From an uncultured bacterium (GTDB lineage: Bacteria; Actinomycetota; Coriobacteriia; Coriobacteriales; Atopobiaceae), in NCBI GenBank assembly GCA_905214865.1, contig CAJMNO010000022.1, positions 1-41,965 of the forward strand: a stretch of DNA of 41,965 nt, written 5' to 3'. Position 1 is the stretch's first letter. Each line of letters opens with the position of its first letter. Positions 1 through 6,747 of the stretch are shown here, in pieces. Below the pieces are notes generated by a model that searched no databases, had not been told where the DNA came from, and saw only the letters and a program-made list of their open reading frames with translations. A program made the translations under genes and the position numbers.

Positions 1-542
1 AGATTCCGAAATTCAACTACGGCACGTGCTCCCCGCATACGCGGGGATGATCCCACCTCCGCAATTCTGCTTGACATCTCCAAGCTGTGCTCCCCGCATA
101 CGCGGGGATGATCCCAACTGGCAGATTCCGAAATTCAACTACGGCACGTGCTCCCCGCATACGCGGGGATGATCCCAGCGACTGGCTTGGTCTTGCGCCA
201 TGCATTGCGTGCTCCCCGCATACGCGGGGATGATCCCGGCCTGTACAGCAAGATTGAGCAGACGGCGGAGTGCTCCCCGCATACGCGGGGATGATCCCGA
301 GCCAGACGTGGCGGAGGTGAGCCAGGTCAAGTGCTCCCCGCATACGCGGGGATGATCCGAAGCACGCCACCTTGTCCAGCGCGACGGTGACGTGCTCCCC
401 GCATACGCGGGGATGATCCCGGCGAATACAAGAGTCTTTCGGACACCCCAGCGTGCTCCCCGCATACGCGGGGATGATCCCGGAACTTGGAGCAGGTCGG
501 CTATCTTGTTCTCGTGCTCCCCGCATACCCGGGGATGATCCC
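1..542 (+). CRISPR. Type I-E CRISPR array, leader-distal end (9 repeats)
   Basis: Nine 29-bp repeats start at 26, 87, 148, 209, 270, 331, 392, 453 and 514, with an exact 61-bp period and 32-bp spacers. The repeat opens GTGCTCCCCGC and closes GCGGGGATGATCCC; its 7-bp stem around ATAC is the Cas6e-type hairpin of type I-E systems. The repeat at 331 ends in G instead of C, and the last repeat (514-542) has CATACCC in place of CATACGC. A decayed last repeat marks the leader-distal end, so the leader and cas genes should lie to the left, outside the window. The window opens inside a spacer whose visible 25 bases equal the last 25 bases of the spacer at 116-147. No cas gene is present here. Confidence 0.98.
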
Positions 543-1481
543 TGTCGCTGCACGCTGGTGGCCTCCATGCCCGGCTACGACCCTTCGAGGACCGCGACGA
601 GTCCAAGCTGGGGATCAGCTACGAGGATTGGAAGGCCGGACGCGATTTCAAGAGGCCAAAGCCTAGCGACAGGAGCCTCGGAGAGTTCATGGCCACGCCG
701 GCGAAGAGGAGTGCCATCGAGCGCGCGGGCCTCTCTAACACCAAGGCGCGTAGTCTCTTCGCAGGCGAGCTGGCGAAGGAGGGCAAGACCGGCGGCGACT
801 TCCGCAAACTCACGCAAAGCGAGCAGAGGGGCATCCTGTCACGCGTGCTCGGCAAGCTCCGCCCGTCCGCCAAGAAGCCAGCTGACGAACAGCCTGTCCT
901 GAAGCAGTTCAGGTACAAGGGGCCGAACTTCATGGCGACCGAGAAGAGCCTCGCCGCGGTCAACCCGCACTTTGCCGAGGGCTACAAGTGGACGAACAAC
1001 TGCCAGCGCTGTGTCGTGGCGTGGGAGCTCAGGCAGAGGGGCTACGACGTTACTGCGATGACGTTCGCCGCGCATGACGGAATAGATGACAGCGGAACGG
1101 AATGCTGGGAGTTCGATGCTCCAAACTGGTTCAACGATAGCGAGATTCGCCTGTTTGGCGTTTCTCGCATGGGGATAAGGCGGGGCATCGAGAATGAGTT
1201 CGACAAATGGAGTGACAGGACGCGTGCCGTGGTGAGGGTGTGGTTGGACGAGGATTCGCGGCAGGAAGGACTACGACGGCGGCTACGTGCGCCTTCTTGC
1301 CTGCTCGACGGGTAGAATTGACAGCGACGGGAACTGCGTCGCCCAGGAGCTTGCTGACAGGCTCGGCGTGACGGTGTCGGCACCGAACGACACGCTCTTC
1401 GTTAACGCGGACGGCAGCATGTCGGTTGGCGCGTTTGGTGACGGTGGCTTCGTAGAGTTCTCTCCGAGGAGGAAGCAATGA
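543..1481 (+). pseudogene. Decayed phage MuF-type toxin gene remnant
   Basis: This begins directly after the last CRISPR repeat. Coding potential moves between frames. 543-583 reads ...SMPGYDP, then a -1 type shift leads into FEDRDESKLGISYEDWKAG and an open frame to 1315. Near 1262 the sense moves again to another frame (DYDGGYVRLLACSTG..., to 1481). The middle part carries NCQRCVVAWELRQRGYDV, which resembles the start of papain-fold/glutamine-deamidase toxin domains carried at the C-terminus of phage minor head (MuF) proteins. The usual later GGHVF-type His region is missing, as if deleted at the second shift. The tail (RLLACSTG...NCVAQELADRLGVTVSAP) resembles a second class of polymorphic-toxin C-terminus. 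The N-terminal head domain is absent, so this is a 5' truncated, frameshifted relic. Family calls are from memory of motifs; the frame breaks are seen directly. Confidence 0.7.
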
Positions 1482-1771
1482 CCATTTTCCCCATCACGGC
1501 GAACTTCCATCGTGGGGAGGTCCCAAGGCTTGGCGTGCGCAGGGATGACAAGGACAGGCTCCTGAACGCCATGCGCGGGCAGAGTCCAATCGCAATGGCG
1601 GCAGGGTATCTGACTGACTACGCGACGGGAGAGACGACCAACATCACGGACGCCATGTACGAGAGAGACGGTGCTCGGTGGACCGAGGAGATGACGTACA
1701 ACCTGGAGCACAACGACATGGAGGTATCCGACGAGTTCGCAGACGCGCTCCTCGGGAGAGGCAAACGATAG
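1478..1771 (+). CDS. Small protein overlapping toxin remnant; possible immunity protein
   Basis: This 97-residue protein starts at ATG 1478, which overlaps the TGA of the toxin-like tail (ATGA), with AGGAGG-like sequence just upstream. The tight coupling is the usual arrangement of a polymorphic toxin followed by its immunity gene. The protein is acidic towards its C-terminus, has no signal peptide or membrane segment, and matches no family I can name. A strong hairpin follows (1795-1832), so it ends the unit. If the toxin is dead, the retained intact gene could still protect against related toxins. The immunity role is inferred from position only. Confidence 0.6.
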   Translation: MTIFPITANFHRGEVPRLGVRRDDKDRLLNAMRGQSPIAMAAGYLTDYATGETTNITDAMYERDGARWTEEMTYNLEHNDMEVSDEFADALLGRGKR

Positions 1772-1794
1772 CCGTCCAAGGCAATCAGACATGG

Positions 1795-1832
1795 CATGAG
1801 AAAGGCCGCCCCTCGGGGCGGCCTTTCTCATG
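1795..1832 (+). terminator. Strong intrinsic hairpin after the immunity-like gene
   Basis: A perfect 18-bp inverted repeat (CATGAGAAAGGCCGCCCC and its complement) is separated by only two bases. The stem contains an AAAGG...CCTTT section, so it can act in both directions. It is 23 bp after the stop codon at 1771. Confidence 0.85.
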
Positions 1833-2098
1833 TCCCGTTACCCCTGCCAGACCATCCACGGTGACGCCCGGCCAGCGGAAAACGGCCGCCACAGCCGCGC
1901 AGGGAAGCGCGCAAACAAACCGTGGACCGGAGGGGCGATGGCGGGAGAAGCGACGTTCCTCGCGCAAGAGAGGCTAATCTTTGAGCGAGATTCATTTACC
2001 TGCCGGAGAAGATGTTGCTGGCGGAGGCAGGGGACACCGACCTGGCTTTGGGAAGTGGGGCGATCCCTACGGGACGAGCGAAGGGGGGCGGGTGACGG
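1833..2098 (+). other. Gene-poor stretch with a possible broken small ORF
   Basis: No intact gene is convincing. An ATG at 1938 has a good Shine-Dalgarno (GGAGGGG, 1929-1935) and reads MAGEATFLAQERLIFERDSF. Near 2000-2012 the sense seems to move to another frame (EKMLLAEAGDTDLALGSGA...), which stops with TGA at 2094-2096, two bases before the exonuclease ATG. This looks like a frameshifted small gene once coupled to the exonuclease. It is a weak call: the product is unknown and the shift position is not fixed. Confidence 0.3.
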
Positions 2099-2692
2099 AT
2101 GGACATCGACACTGTCTGCCGGGCGCTGACGGGCATGGGGCTTGCCGACGCGGTGATTCTCGACACTGAGACCACGGGCCTCCATCCCGAGTGGGACGAC
2201 GAACTCCTGTCGCTCGCAATCGTAGACGCCGACGGGCGGAGGCTGCTTCACAGCCTCGTGCGGCCGAGGCGCCATGAGGCGTGGCCGCAGGCGCAGAGGG
2301 TGAATGGCATCTCGCCCGCAATGGTCTGCGGTGCCCCGACCGCGGACGAACTTAGCGATGTCGTATCAAGCCTGCTGTCGGACGAGCATGTGGTCGTCGG
2401 TTTCAACCTCCGGTTTGACCTCAAGTTCCTCCTGCGGGAGGGAGTGATTACCCAACCGCCGCAAGTCACCTTCGACGTGATGGGGGAGTACGCGAGGGCT
2501 CACCCGAGGAGGATTGGTCGAAGCCCCCGCGGATGGACGAGGCTGGAGGAAGTCGCCCGCCACTACGGCATTGCCTTCTCCGCGCACGACGCGTTGGAGG
2601 ATGCGCGCGCGACGGCAGCCTGCTTCCGGGCCCTCCTCGGGGACGAGGGATACGTGCGTGTCGTTCAAGCCCGACGGGGGCGGGAGAGATGA
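2099..2692 (+). CDS. DEDDh 3'-5' exonuclease (DnaQ-like)
   Basis: A 197-residue protein of the RNase T/DnaQ exonuclease fold. The three acidic motifs are visible: DTETTG near residue 22 (Exo I), GFNLRFDLKFL near 101 (Exo II) and HDALEDARATAACF near 163 (Exo III with the DEDDh histidine). The family removes nucleotides from DNA or RNA 3' ends with two metal ions. Without polymerase or BRCT domains the exact substrate cannot be told; it may be a proofreading subunit paralogue or a repair nuclease. ATG 2099 is preceded by AAGGGGGG at 2081-2088. It lies next to a phage-toxin relic and may belong to the same accessory segment. Confidence 0.88.
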   Translation: MDIDTVCRALTGMGLADAVILDTETTGLHPEWDDELLSLAIVDADGRRLLHSLVRPRRHEAWPQAQRVNGISPAMVCGAPTADELSDVVSSLLSDEHVVVGFNLRFDLKFLLREGVITQPPQVTFDVMGEYARAHPRRIGRSPRGWTRLEEVARHYGIAFSAHDALEDARATAACFRALLGDEGYVRVVQARRGRER

Positions 2693-2829
2693 ACCCAGCA
2701 CGTGCTCGGTAACCGCTGCTCGTGACGCTAACGGGGTCCCATCGGGGCAACGGGACGGGCCCGCGGTAACGTGACCAGGCCACTCTCGCCTAGAATTGCA
2801 GCGATGACATCCGCGACCTTGGGGGAGAG

Positions 2830-3180
2830 ATGGACAACCAGAGGGTCTTTGCCATGAAGTTCTCGCGCGTGTACCCGCTGCTGGTGCAGAAGGCGGAGCG
2901 CAAGGGTCGCACGAGGGCAGAGGTGGACCAGGTCATCCGCTGGCTGTGCGGCTACGACGAGGCGGGGATTCGCGCGCAGCTGGAGCGCGACGTGGACTAC
3001 AAGACGTTCTTTGACGAGGCGCCGCGCATGAACCCGCTTGCCTCGCGGGTGACCGGCAAGGTCTGCGGCGTGCGGGTGGAGGACATCGAGGACTCCACCA
3101 TGCGCGCGATCCGGCAGCTGGACAAGCTCGTCGACGAGCTGGCCAAGGGCCGCCCCTTGGAGAGGGTGCTGCGCGGGTAG
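2830..3180 (+). CDS. DUF2200 family protein
   Basis: This 116-residue protein opens with MDNQRVFAMKFSRVYPLL and continues KAERKGRTRAEVDQVIRWLCGY, the recognised pattern of the DUF2200 family of small cytosolic proteins. The family has no established function. Length is normal for the family. ATG 2830 follows GGGGGAGAG (2821-2829). A -10-like TAGAAT lies at 2791-2796 with no good -35. It appears to be a single-gene unit; the next 400 bp carry no gene. Confidence 0.85.
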   Translation: MDNQRVFAMKFSRVYPLLVQKAERKGRTRAEVDQVIRWLCGYDEAGIRAQLERDVDYKTFFDEAPRMNPLASRVTGKVCGVRVEDIEDSTMRAIRQLDKLVDELAKGRPLERVLRG

Positions 3181-3433
3181 GGCGGTGGCGTCCCGTGGCG
3201 GGCAATGCCACGATCGTTCGGCGGGGAAGGCCAGGGGTGCTGGGTGCGCTCTCCGGCAGGGGAGAGGGACGTGGGCCACGACCGCTCGCAAAACAATCGC
3301 AGGGGAGTGGCGCGCCGTCGCGGACGGGTTGCGTCGCTCCCCCACGAGAGTCGCCGAGCCATGAGGTGGATGCGCGTCCGGTGCCACACGCGAGCGGCAG
3401 CCATCCGGCCCAATCGGGATCGCGCGCATCACG
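3181..3433. other. Intergenic, no gene seen
   Basis: Together with the element at 3434-3584 this makes about 400 bp without a credible gene. The open frames here have poor codon use and no ribosome site. A small hairpin (CTCTCC...GGAGAG, about 3249-3266) could end the DUF2200 transcript. Confidence 0.5.
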
Positions 3434-3584
3434 CGGCAGGCGAGAGGGGCGGCGAGACGTCGGCGGACGGGACCGCCGTGCCTCCCCGGTAGGAAGTGTG
3501 GGAGAGAGGGGAGAAGCTCCGCCCTGCAGCCGCACCCGGTGGGACGAGTTGAAACCGGGTGCGCCCCGCCCCTCTCGCCTGCCG
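3434..3584. repeat. Structured intergenic element closed by a 19-bp perfect inverted repeat
   Basis: Arms 3434-3452 (CGGCAGGCGAGAGGGGCGG) and 3566-3584 are exact reverse complements, 113 bp apart. Inside are two further hairpins: CGGCGG/CCGCCG (3461-3466 with 3473-3478) and a perfect 10-bp stem CGCACCCGGT/ACCGGGTGCG (3531-3540 with 3554-3563). The element sits 4 bp beyond the stop codon of tatA (minus strand), so it could be the 3' end of that transcript, a separate structured RNA, or a small mobile palindrome. The arm shares the GGCGAGAGGGGC core seen at several gene ends in the window. Confidence 0.7.
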
Positions 3585-3588
3585 ATTG

Positions 3589-3810
3589 CTACTGGGCGTC
3601 GGAATCCGAGCTGGCCTCGCTGACCTTGGGATCCTGAGCGGGCGCCGCCTGGGCGGCCTTGGGGGTGTCGTCCTCCTCCATGCCCTCGCGGACGTTCTTG
3701 ACCGTCTCGCCCAGGGTCTTGCCAAGCTTCGGGAGGTTCTTGGGCCCAAACAGGACCAGAACCACCAGAAGGATGACCATCAGCTCGGGCATGCCCATTC
3801 CAGCAATCAT
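3589..3810 (-). CDS. tatA: Twin-arginine translocase subunit TatA
   Basis: A 73-residue protein with the TatA/E plan: a single N-terminal membrane helix (MPELMVILLVVLVLFGPKNLPKLG), the conserved FG-P hinge, an amphipathic helix (LGKTLGETVKNVREGM) and a short polar tail. TatA oligomerises in the membrane to form the pathway for folded twin-arginine precursors. No tatC is beside it, so TatC must be encoded elsewhere. A likely substrate in this window is the coiled-coil hydrolase at 6748, whose signal contains TRRQAIRFLLG. The promoter at 3886-3914 fits this gene. Confidence 0.95.
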   Translation of the reverse strand: MIAGMGMPELMVILLVVLVLFGPKNLPKLGKTLGETVKNVREGMEEDDTPKAAQAAPAQDPKVSEASSDSDAQ

Positions 3811-3885
3811 GTGATGCCTCCTCGCATCCGCGGCGAAGCCTGGGCGGGGCCTCTGCCTGCGTCTGCCCGGGCTCGTTCACGGAGA

Positions 3886-3914
3886 ATCCTAGGCGCGTAC
3901 CTGCGATTTGTTAA
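3886..3914 (-). promoter_or_regulatory. Promoter for tatA
   Basis: On the minus strand, TTAACA (3914-3909), a 17-bp spacer and TAGGAT (3891-3886) form a good sigma-A type promoter about 75 bp upstream of the tatA start. Confidence 0.6.
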
Positions 3915-3934
3915 ATACATAATGAGATAGGCAT

Positions 3935-3953
3935 CCATACACGGCTTGTATGG
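3935..3953. promoter_or_regulatory. Operator-like palindrome upstream of tatA
   Basis: CCATAC and GTATGG are separated by 7 bp, with outer GCA/TGC matches. It lies about 20 bp upstream of the tatA -35 in an AT-richer patch. A transcription-factor site is possible; the factor is unknown. Confidence 0.4.
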
Positions 3954-4194
3954 TGCTTGCCCGGCGTGGGAGGCGCAGGCGGGGGAGAGGCACGTTGTCC
4001 CGTGGCCGGCGGCCCCATCCCCTGGTGGGCAGGATGTCGCGGCGCCCGGGATGCCAGCGGGCTCCCGCCCGGCGCGGCCTGCGGCCCGCTGGCGCCACGC
4101 AGCCGTCGGGTGGGGCCAGAACCCGGGTGCCCGTCCCCTCTCTCCTGAGCTATCCTAGGTTGCCGTTAGCCATGACCTCGGACGGAGTTTCCGC

Positions 4195-5277
4195 ATGCTC
4201 AGGATCAGCCACTCAATCCTTCACGCCTTCGACTTCCAGAGCGGCAGCTCGTACCTCTCGCAGCACGAGCTGGACCTGGAGGAGCGCCAGGTGAGGTCGT
4301 ACGTCGCCCGCCGCATGCGCAACATCAGCTCCAGCCCCGAGAGCAAGCACGGCGAGTTCAGCGAGCAGAGCGCCTTCGCCGACGCCGTGCGCCAGTACAC
4401 CGTGGGCCAGCTGGGGTTCGTGGAGATCAGCCAGCAGGTGGGCGAGTACCTGTGGGAGGGGCTCCGCCGCTGCGACGACCTGGAGGAGTGCGACCTCCTG
4501 ATGGCCGACTTCACGGACACGCGCGAGATGAAGGTGGACTCCAAGGAGGTCCAGGAGGACCCCGACGCCGCGGCGGCGGCAGCCTTTGACGGCAGCTCGG
4601 CCGACCGCTACCTGGCCGCGGTGCTCCTGCCGCGCAAGCAGGCCTTTGTCCACGACCTGGGCAGTGACGCCGGCGGAGCCCCGGAGAACGAGATCCTGCG
4701 CCAGGACAGCACCCTGCCCAACCCTACGCAGAAGGTCGACTCGTACGTGCTGGTGAACCTGGGGACCATGGAGATCGACTTCTTGGACAAGCCCCGCATG
4801 GTGGGGACCGAGGAGCGCCTGGTGATCCCCGACGGCCTGCTGCAGTGCACGGCGCAGGCGTCCAGCCGCGAGGTGGTGGAGTCGGTCGAGCGCATCGTGG
4901 AGGACGTGGCGGAGCAGTACGGCGTCAACCCGGTGGAGGCCGTGGCGCAGGCAAAGGCGTACGTGGCGAGCAACGCGGACAGGGACGAGTCCTTCTCGCC
5001 CGAGGACGTGGGCCAGGCGGTCTTTGAGGACCGGCCCGACCTGCAGGAGCGCTACCAGGAGGCAACGCGCGAGGAGAGCCTGCCCGAGGAGGTCCCCATC
5101 CGCCGGGGCGTGGCAAACCGCATGGCGCGCAACCACAAGATCAAGACCGACACCGGCATCGAGATCACCTTCCCCAGCGAGTACGCGGCCGACTCCAACT
5201 ACATCGAGTTCACGGCCGACGACCAGGGGAACGTCTCGATCATCATCAAGAACGTGGGCAAGATCGAGAACAAGTAG
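4195..5277 (+). CDS. 37-kDa nucleoid-associated protein (NdpA/YejK family)
   Basis: A 360-residue protein matching the NdpA/YejK nucleoid-associated family in length and layout: an N-terminal alpha/beta region beginning LRISHSILHAFDF, a middle with KQAFVHDL and YVLVNLGTMEIDFLDK, and an acidic C-terminal part. In Escherichia coli the relative is nucleoid-bound; Gram-positive versions are poorly characterised. ATG 4195 has ACGGAG upstream. A -10-like TATCCT lies near 4151. The gene stands alone and is followed by a GC-rich palindrome (5299-5390) shared with the convergent LarE-like gene. Confidence 0.8.
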   Translation: MLRISHSILHAFDFQSGSSYLSQHELDLEERQVRSYVARRMRNISSSPESKHGEFSEQSAFADAVRQYTVGQLGFVEISQQVGEYLWEGLRRCDDLEECDLLMADFTDTREMKVDSKEVQEDPDAAAAAAFDGSSADRYLAAVLLPRKQAFVHDLGSDAGGAPENEILRQDSTLPNPTQKVDSYVLVNLGTMEIDFLDKPRMVGTEERLVIPDGLLQCTAQASSREVVESVERIVEDVAEQYGVNPVEAVAQAKAYVASNADRDESFSPEDVGQAVFEDRPDLQERYQEATREESLPEEVPIRRGVANRMARNHKIKTDTGIEITFPSEYAADSNYIEFTADDQGNVSIIIKNVGKIENK

Positions 5278-5298
5278 GCGGAGCTGGCCCGTCATCGC

Positions 5299-5390
5299 CG
5301 GGCGGGGGAGAGGCGCGAGGCACCTGAGCCGCGGCCCATCCCGCCGGCATCGCGCGCGCCGCCGCCCGGGAGGGGCGCCCGTCTCGCCCG
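5299..5390. terminator. GC-rich imperfect palindrome between convergent genes
   Basis: The outer stem CGGGCG (5299-5304) pairs with CGCCCG (5385-5390); the next stem GGCGC (5312-5316) pairs with GCGCC (5375-5379). It lies between the stops of the nucleoid-protein gene and the LarE-like gene, so a bidirectional terminator role is likely although there is no T-run. It has the recurrent GGGGGAGAGGCGC...GCCCGTCTCGCCCG form. Confidence 0.5.
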
Positions 5391-5406
5391 ATGCTGTCCC
5401 CCGGCG

Positions 5407-6303
5407 CTATGCCTGGGGCGCCTCGGTCCCGCCGTCGCCGTCGCCCTGCGCGTCGTCCGCCGGGCCCTCGCCGAGCTCCAGCCACACGCGGCCAAAGCCA
5501 AGGCCCAGCAGCCCGCGGACCAGCTCGCGGCGCAGGCCCCCGTCGGAGTGGATGCGGTCAGCGGTTGCCATGCCCGCCTCCGTGCGGGCCGCCCGCACGA
5601 GCGCGACCTCCCCGTCCCCGCGCACCAGGTCCACGCGGATTCCCGCAAGCCCCAGCGACGCCACCAGCGCGCGGGCGAACTCCACGCGCGCGAGCCGGTC
5701 GGGCGTGACGCCCTCGCCCTGCTCCACCTGGGCTGCCAGGCAGATGGGCTGCGACGGCGGCTCCGGGTCCTCTCCCATGCGCACGGCGAGCGCCCTGACC
5801 CCCCGCGCCCCCAGTCCCACGTGCATGAGCGGGCTCTTCACATTGAGGTCGGTCGCCGCCCGGAGCAGGCTGGGCCGCGCCGCGACCTCGTCGGCGTCAG
5901 ACGGCTCCGCCACGTAGCCCAGGCCGCGTGCGCGCGCGATGATCTGCAGCTCGGAGAACAGGGCGTGGCGGCACAGGTCGCACCGGTTCCGGTGGTTGTC
6001 CGCAAGGCCCGGCACCTGCAGGTTGTCGAAGTCTGGCAGCAGGAGCTCGATCCCCCGCGAGTCGCACCACGCGCGGGCGGACTCCTGGGCCTTCGCGGCG
6101 ATGGTCCCGCCACACGGCGACACCGCGACCATGCGGTCGCCCAGTACGTCGCGGCAGGTGCGCGCGAGCACGCGCGAGCCCACGCCGCCCATGAACACCA
6201 TCGCGACGCTTCCCAGCGAGCGGACGTACGAGCGAAGCATGCGCTCCCTGCGCGTCAGGTCACCGGAGCCCCCGGGCTCCCCATCATGCGATTCCCACGC
6301 CAT
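5407..6303 (-). CDS. LarE-like PP-loop protein with altered ATP loop
   Basis: A 298-residue protein resembling LarE, the ATP-dependent sulfur transferase that builds the nickel-pincer cofactor. Matching regions are the N-terminal ATP-loop area, NRCDLCRHALF near residue 106, QPICLAAQ (position of the LarE sacrificial cysteine) and a C-terminal VEFARALVASLGLAGIRVDLVRG section. The PP-loop signature SGGxDS is replaced by MGGVGS, losing the Ser and Asp expected for ATP pyrophosphate binding. The neighbouring Arg of LarE is also not obvious. It may be a pseudoenzyme or act on another substrate. No larB or larC is near. The start is ATG 6303 with GGAAGGGG upstream. Confidence 0.7.
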   Translation of the reverse strand: MAWESHDGEPGGSGDLTRRERMLRSYVRSLGSVAMVFMGGVGSRVLARTCRDVLGDRMVAVSPCGGTIAAKAQESARAWCDSRGIELLLPDFDNLQVPGLADNHRNRCDLCRHALFSELQIIARARGLGYVAEPSDADEVAARPSLLRAATDLNVKSPLMHVGLGARGVRALAVRMGEDPEPPSQPICLAAQVEQGEGVTPDRLARVEFARALVASLGLAGIRVDLVRGDGEVALVRAARTEAGMATADRIHSDGGLRRELVRGLLGLGFGRVWLELGEGPADDAQGDGDGGTEAPQA

Positions 6304-6344
6304 GCGGCCACCCCTTCCCAGGTACGGCCCTGCATTAGGGAACA

Positions 6345-6503
6345 GTGTATCCGTGGCCAGGGGAGAAGTGCTTCAAAAACGCTGGCATTTTTTGGTTTCG
6401 CACAGGCCGTGTGCTGGGATTTTCAGATAGCCAACAACAGTGCGCCGCACACCAGCTCGAGGCGATCGTGAGCTTCTTCAAGGGGCTGCTCGGGCTCTCG
6501 TGA
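6345..6503 (+). CDS. Possible small ORF (52 aa)
   Basis: The 444-bp divergent gap 6304-6747 contains this ORF, starting with GTG 6345 after AGGGA (6337-6341; spacing is short). It encodes EKCFKNAGIFWFRTGRVLGF in the first half and ends QLEAIVSFFKGLLGLS. The second half uses typical GC-rich codons (CTC GAG GCG ATC GTG AGC TTC); the first half is AT-richer. It is followed at once by two nested hairpins (6504-6620), as expected of a real transcription unit. The function is unknown. It could also be a structured RNA or an insertion-element relic read by chance. Confidence 0.35.
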   Translation: MYPWPGEKCFKNAGIFWFRTGRVLGFSDSQQQCAAHQLEAIVSFFKGLLGLS

Positions 6504-6620
6504 CGGGGGTGGGGGAGAGGCGCGCGGCACCCGCTCGTGTCCCCTCCCGTCGGCATCATGCGCCACCGGCATCAAAGCCCGTCTCGCCCGGGACCGCACG
6601 GCAAGGGGCGCGGTCCCGGG
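6504..6620 (+). terminator. Palindrome plus strong hairpin after the small ORF
   Basis: First, a copy of the recurrent gene-end palindrome (CGGGGGTGGGGGAGAGGCGC at 6504-6523 facing GCCCGTCTCGCCCG at 6577-6590). Then a perfect 11-bp stem, CCCGGGACCGC (6587-6597) with GCGGTCCCGGG (6610-6620). The only candidate gene upstream on the plus strand is the small ORF. On the minus strand no gene ends here. Confidence 0.55.
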
Positions 6621-6747
6621 CGCTTGGGCTGGTGTGGAACTTGGGGAGACGGGGTGGCGTCGCCGGCGCTGCGGGTAGTATGCTGATGCATGCTCTATCA
6701 CGGGCACAGATGTCACGCACGCAACTCAACCGAACAAGGGGACCTCT

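Noticed and set aside
556..583. Possible tenth, degraded CRISPR repeat (CATGCCCGGCTACGACCC)
   Set aside because: The spacing is only 13 bp after the last repeat, the alignment needs a gap, and the sequence fits the toxin-gene frame (SMPGYDP).
17..606. Minus-strand open frames across the CRISPR array with repeated RGSSPRMRGA or DHPRVCGEH peptides
   Set aside because: They are translations of the 61-bp repeat units, not proteins.
3195..3623. Plus-strand open frame of 142 codons between DUF2200 and tatA
   Set aside because: Arg/Gly/Pro-rich random composition, no ribosome site, and it runs through the inverted-repeat element and into tatA.
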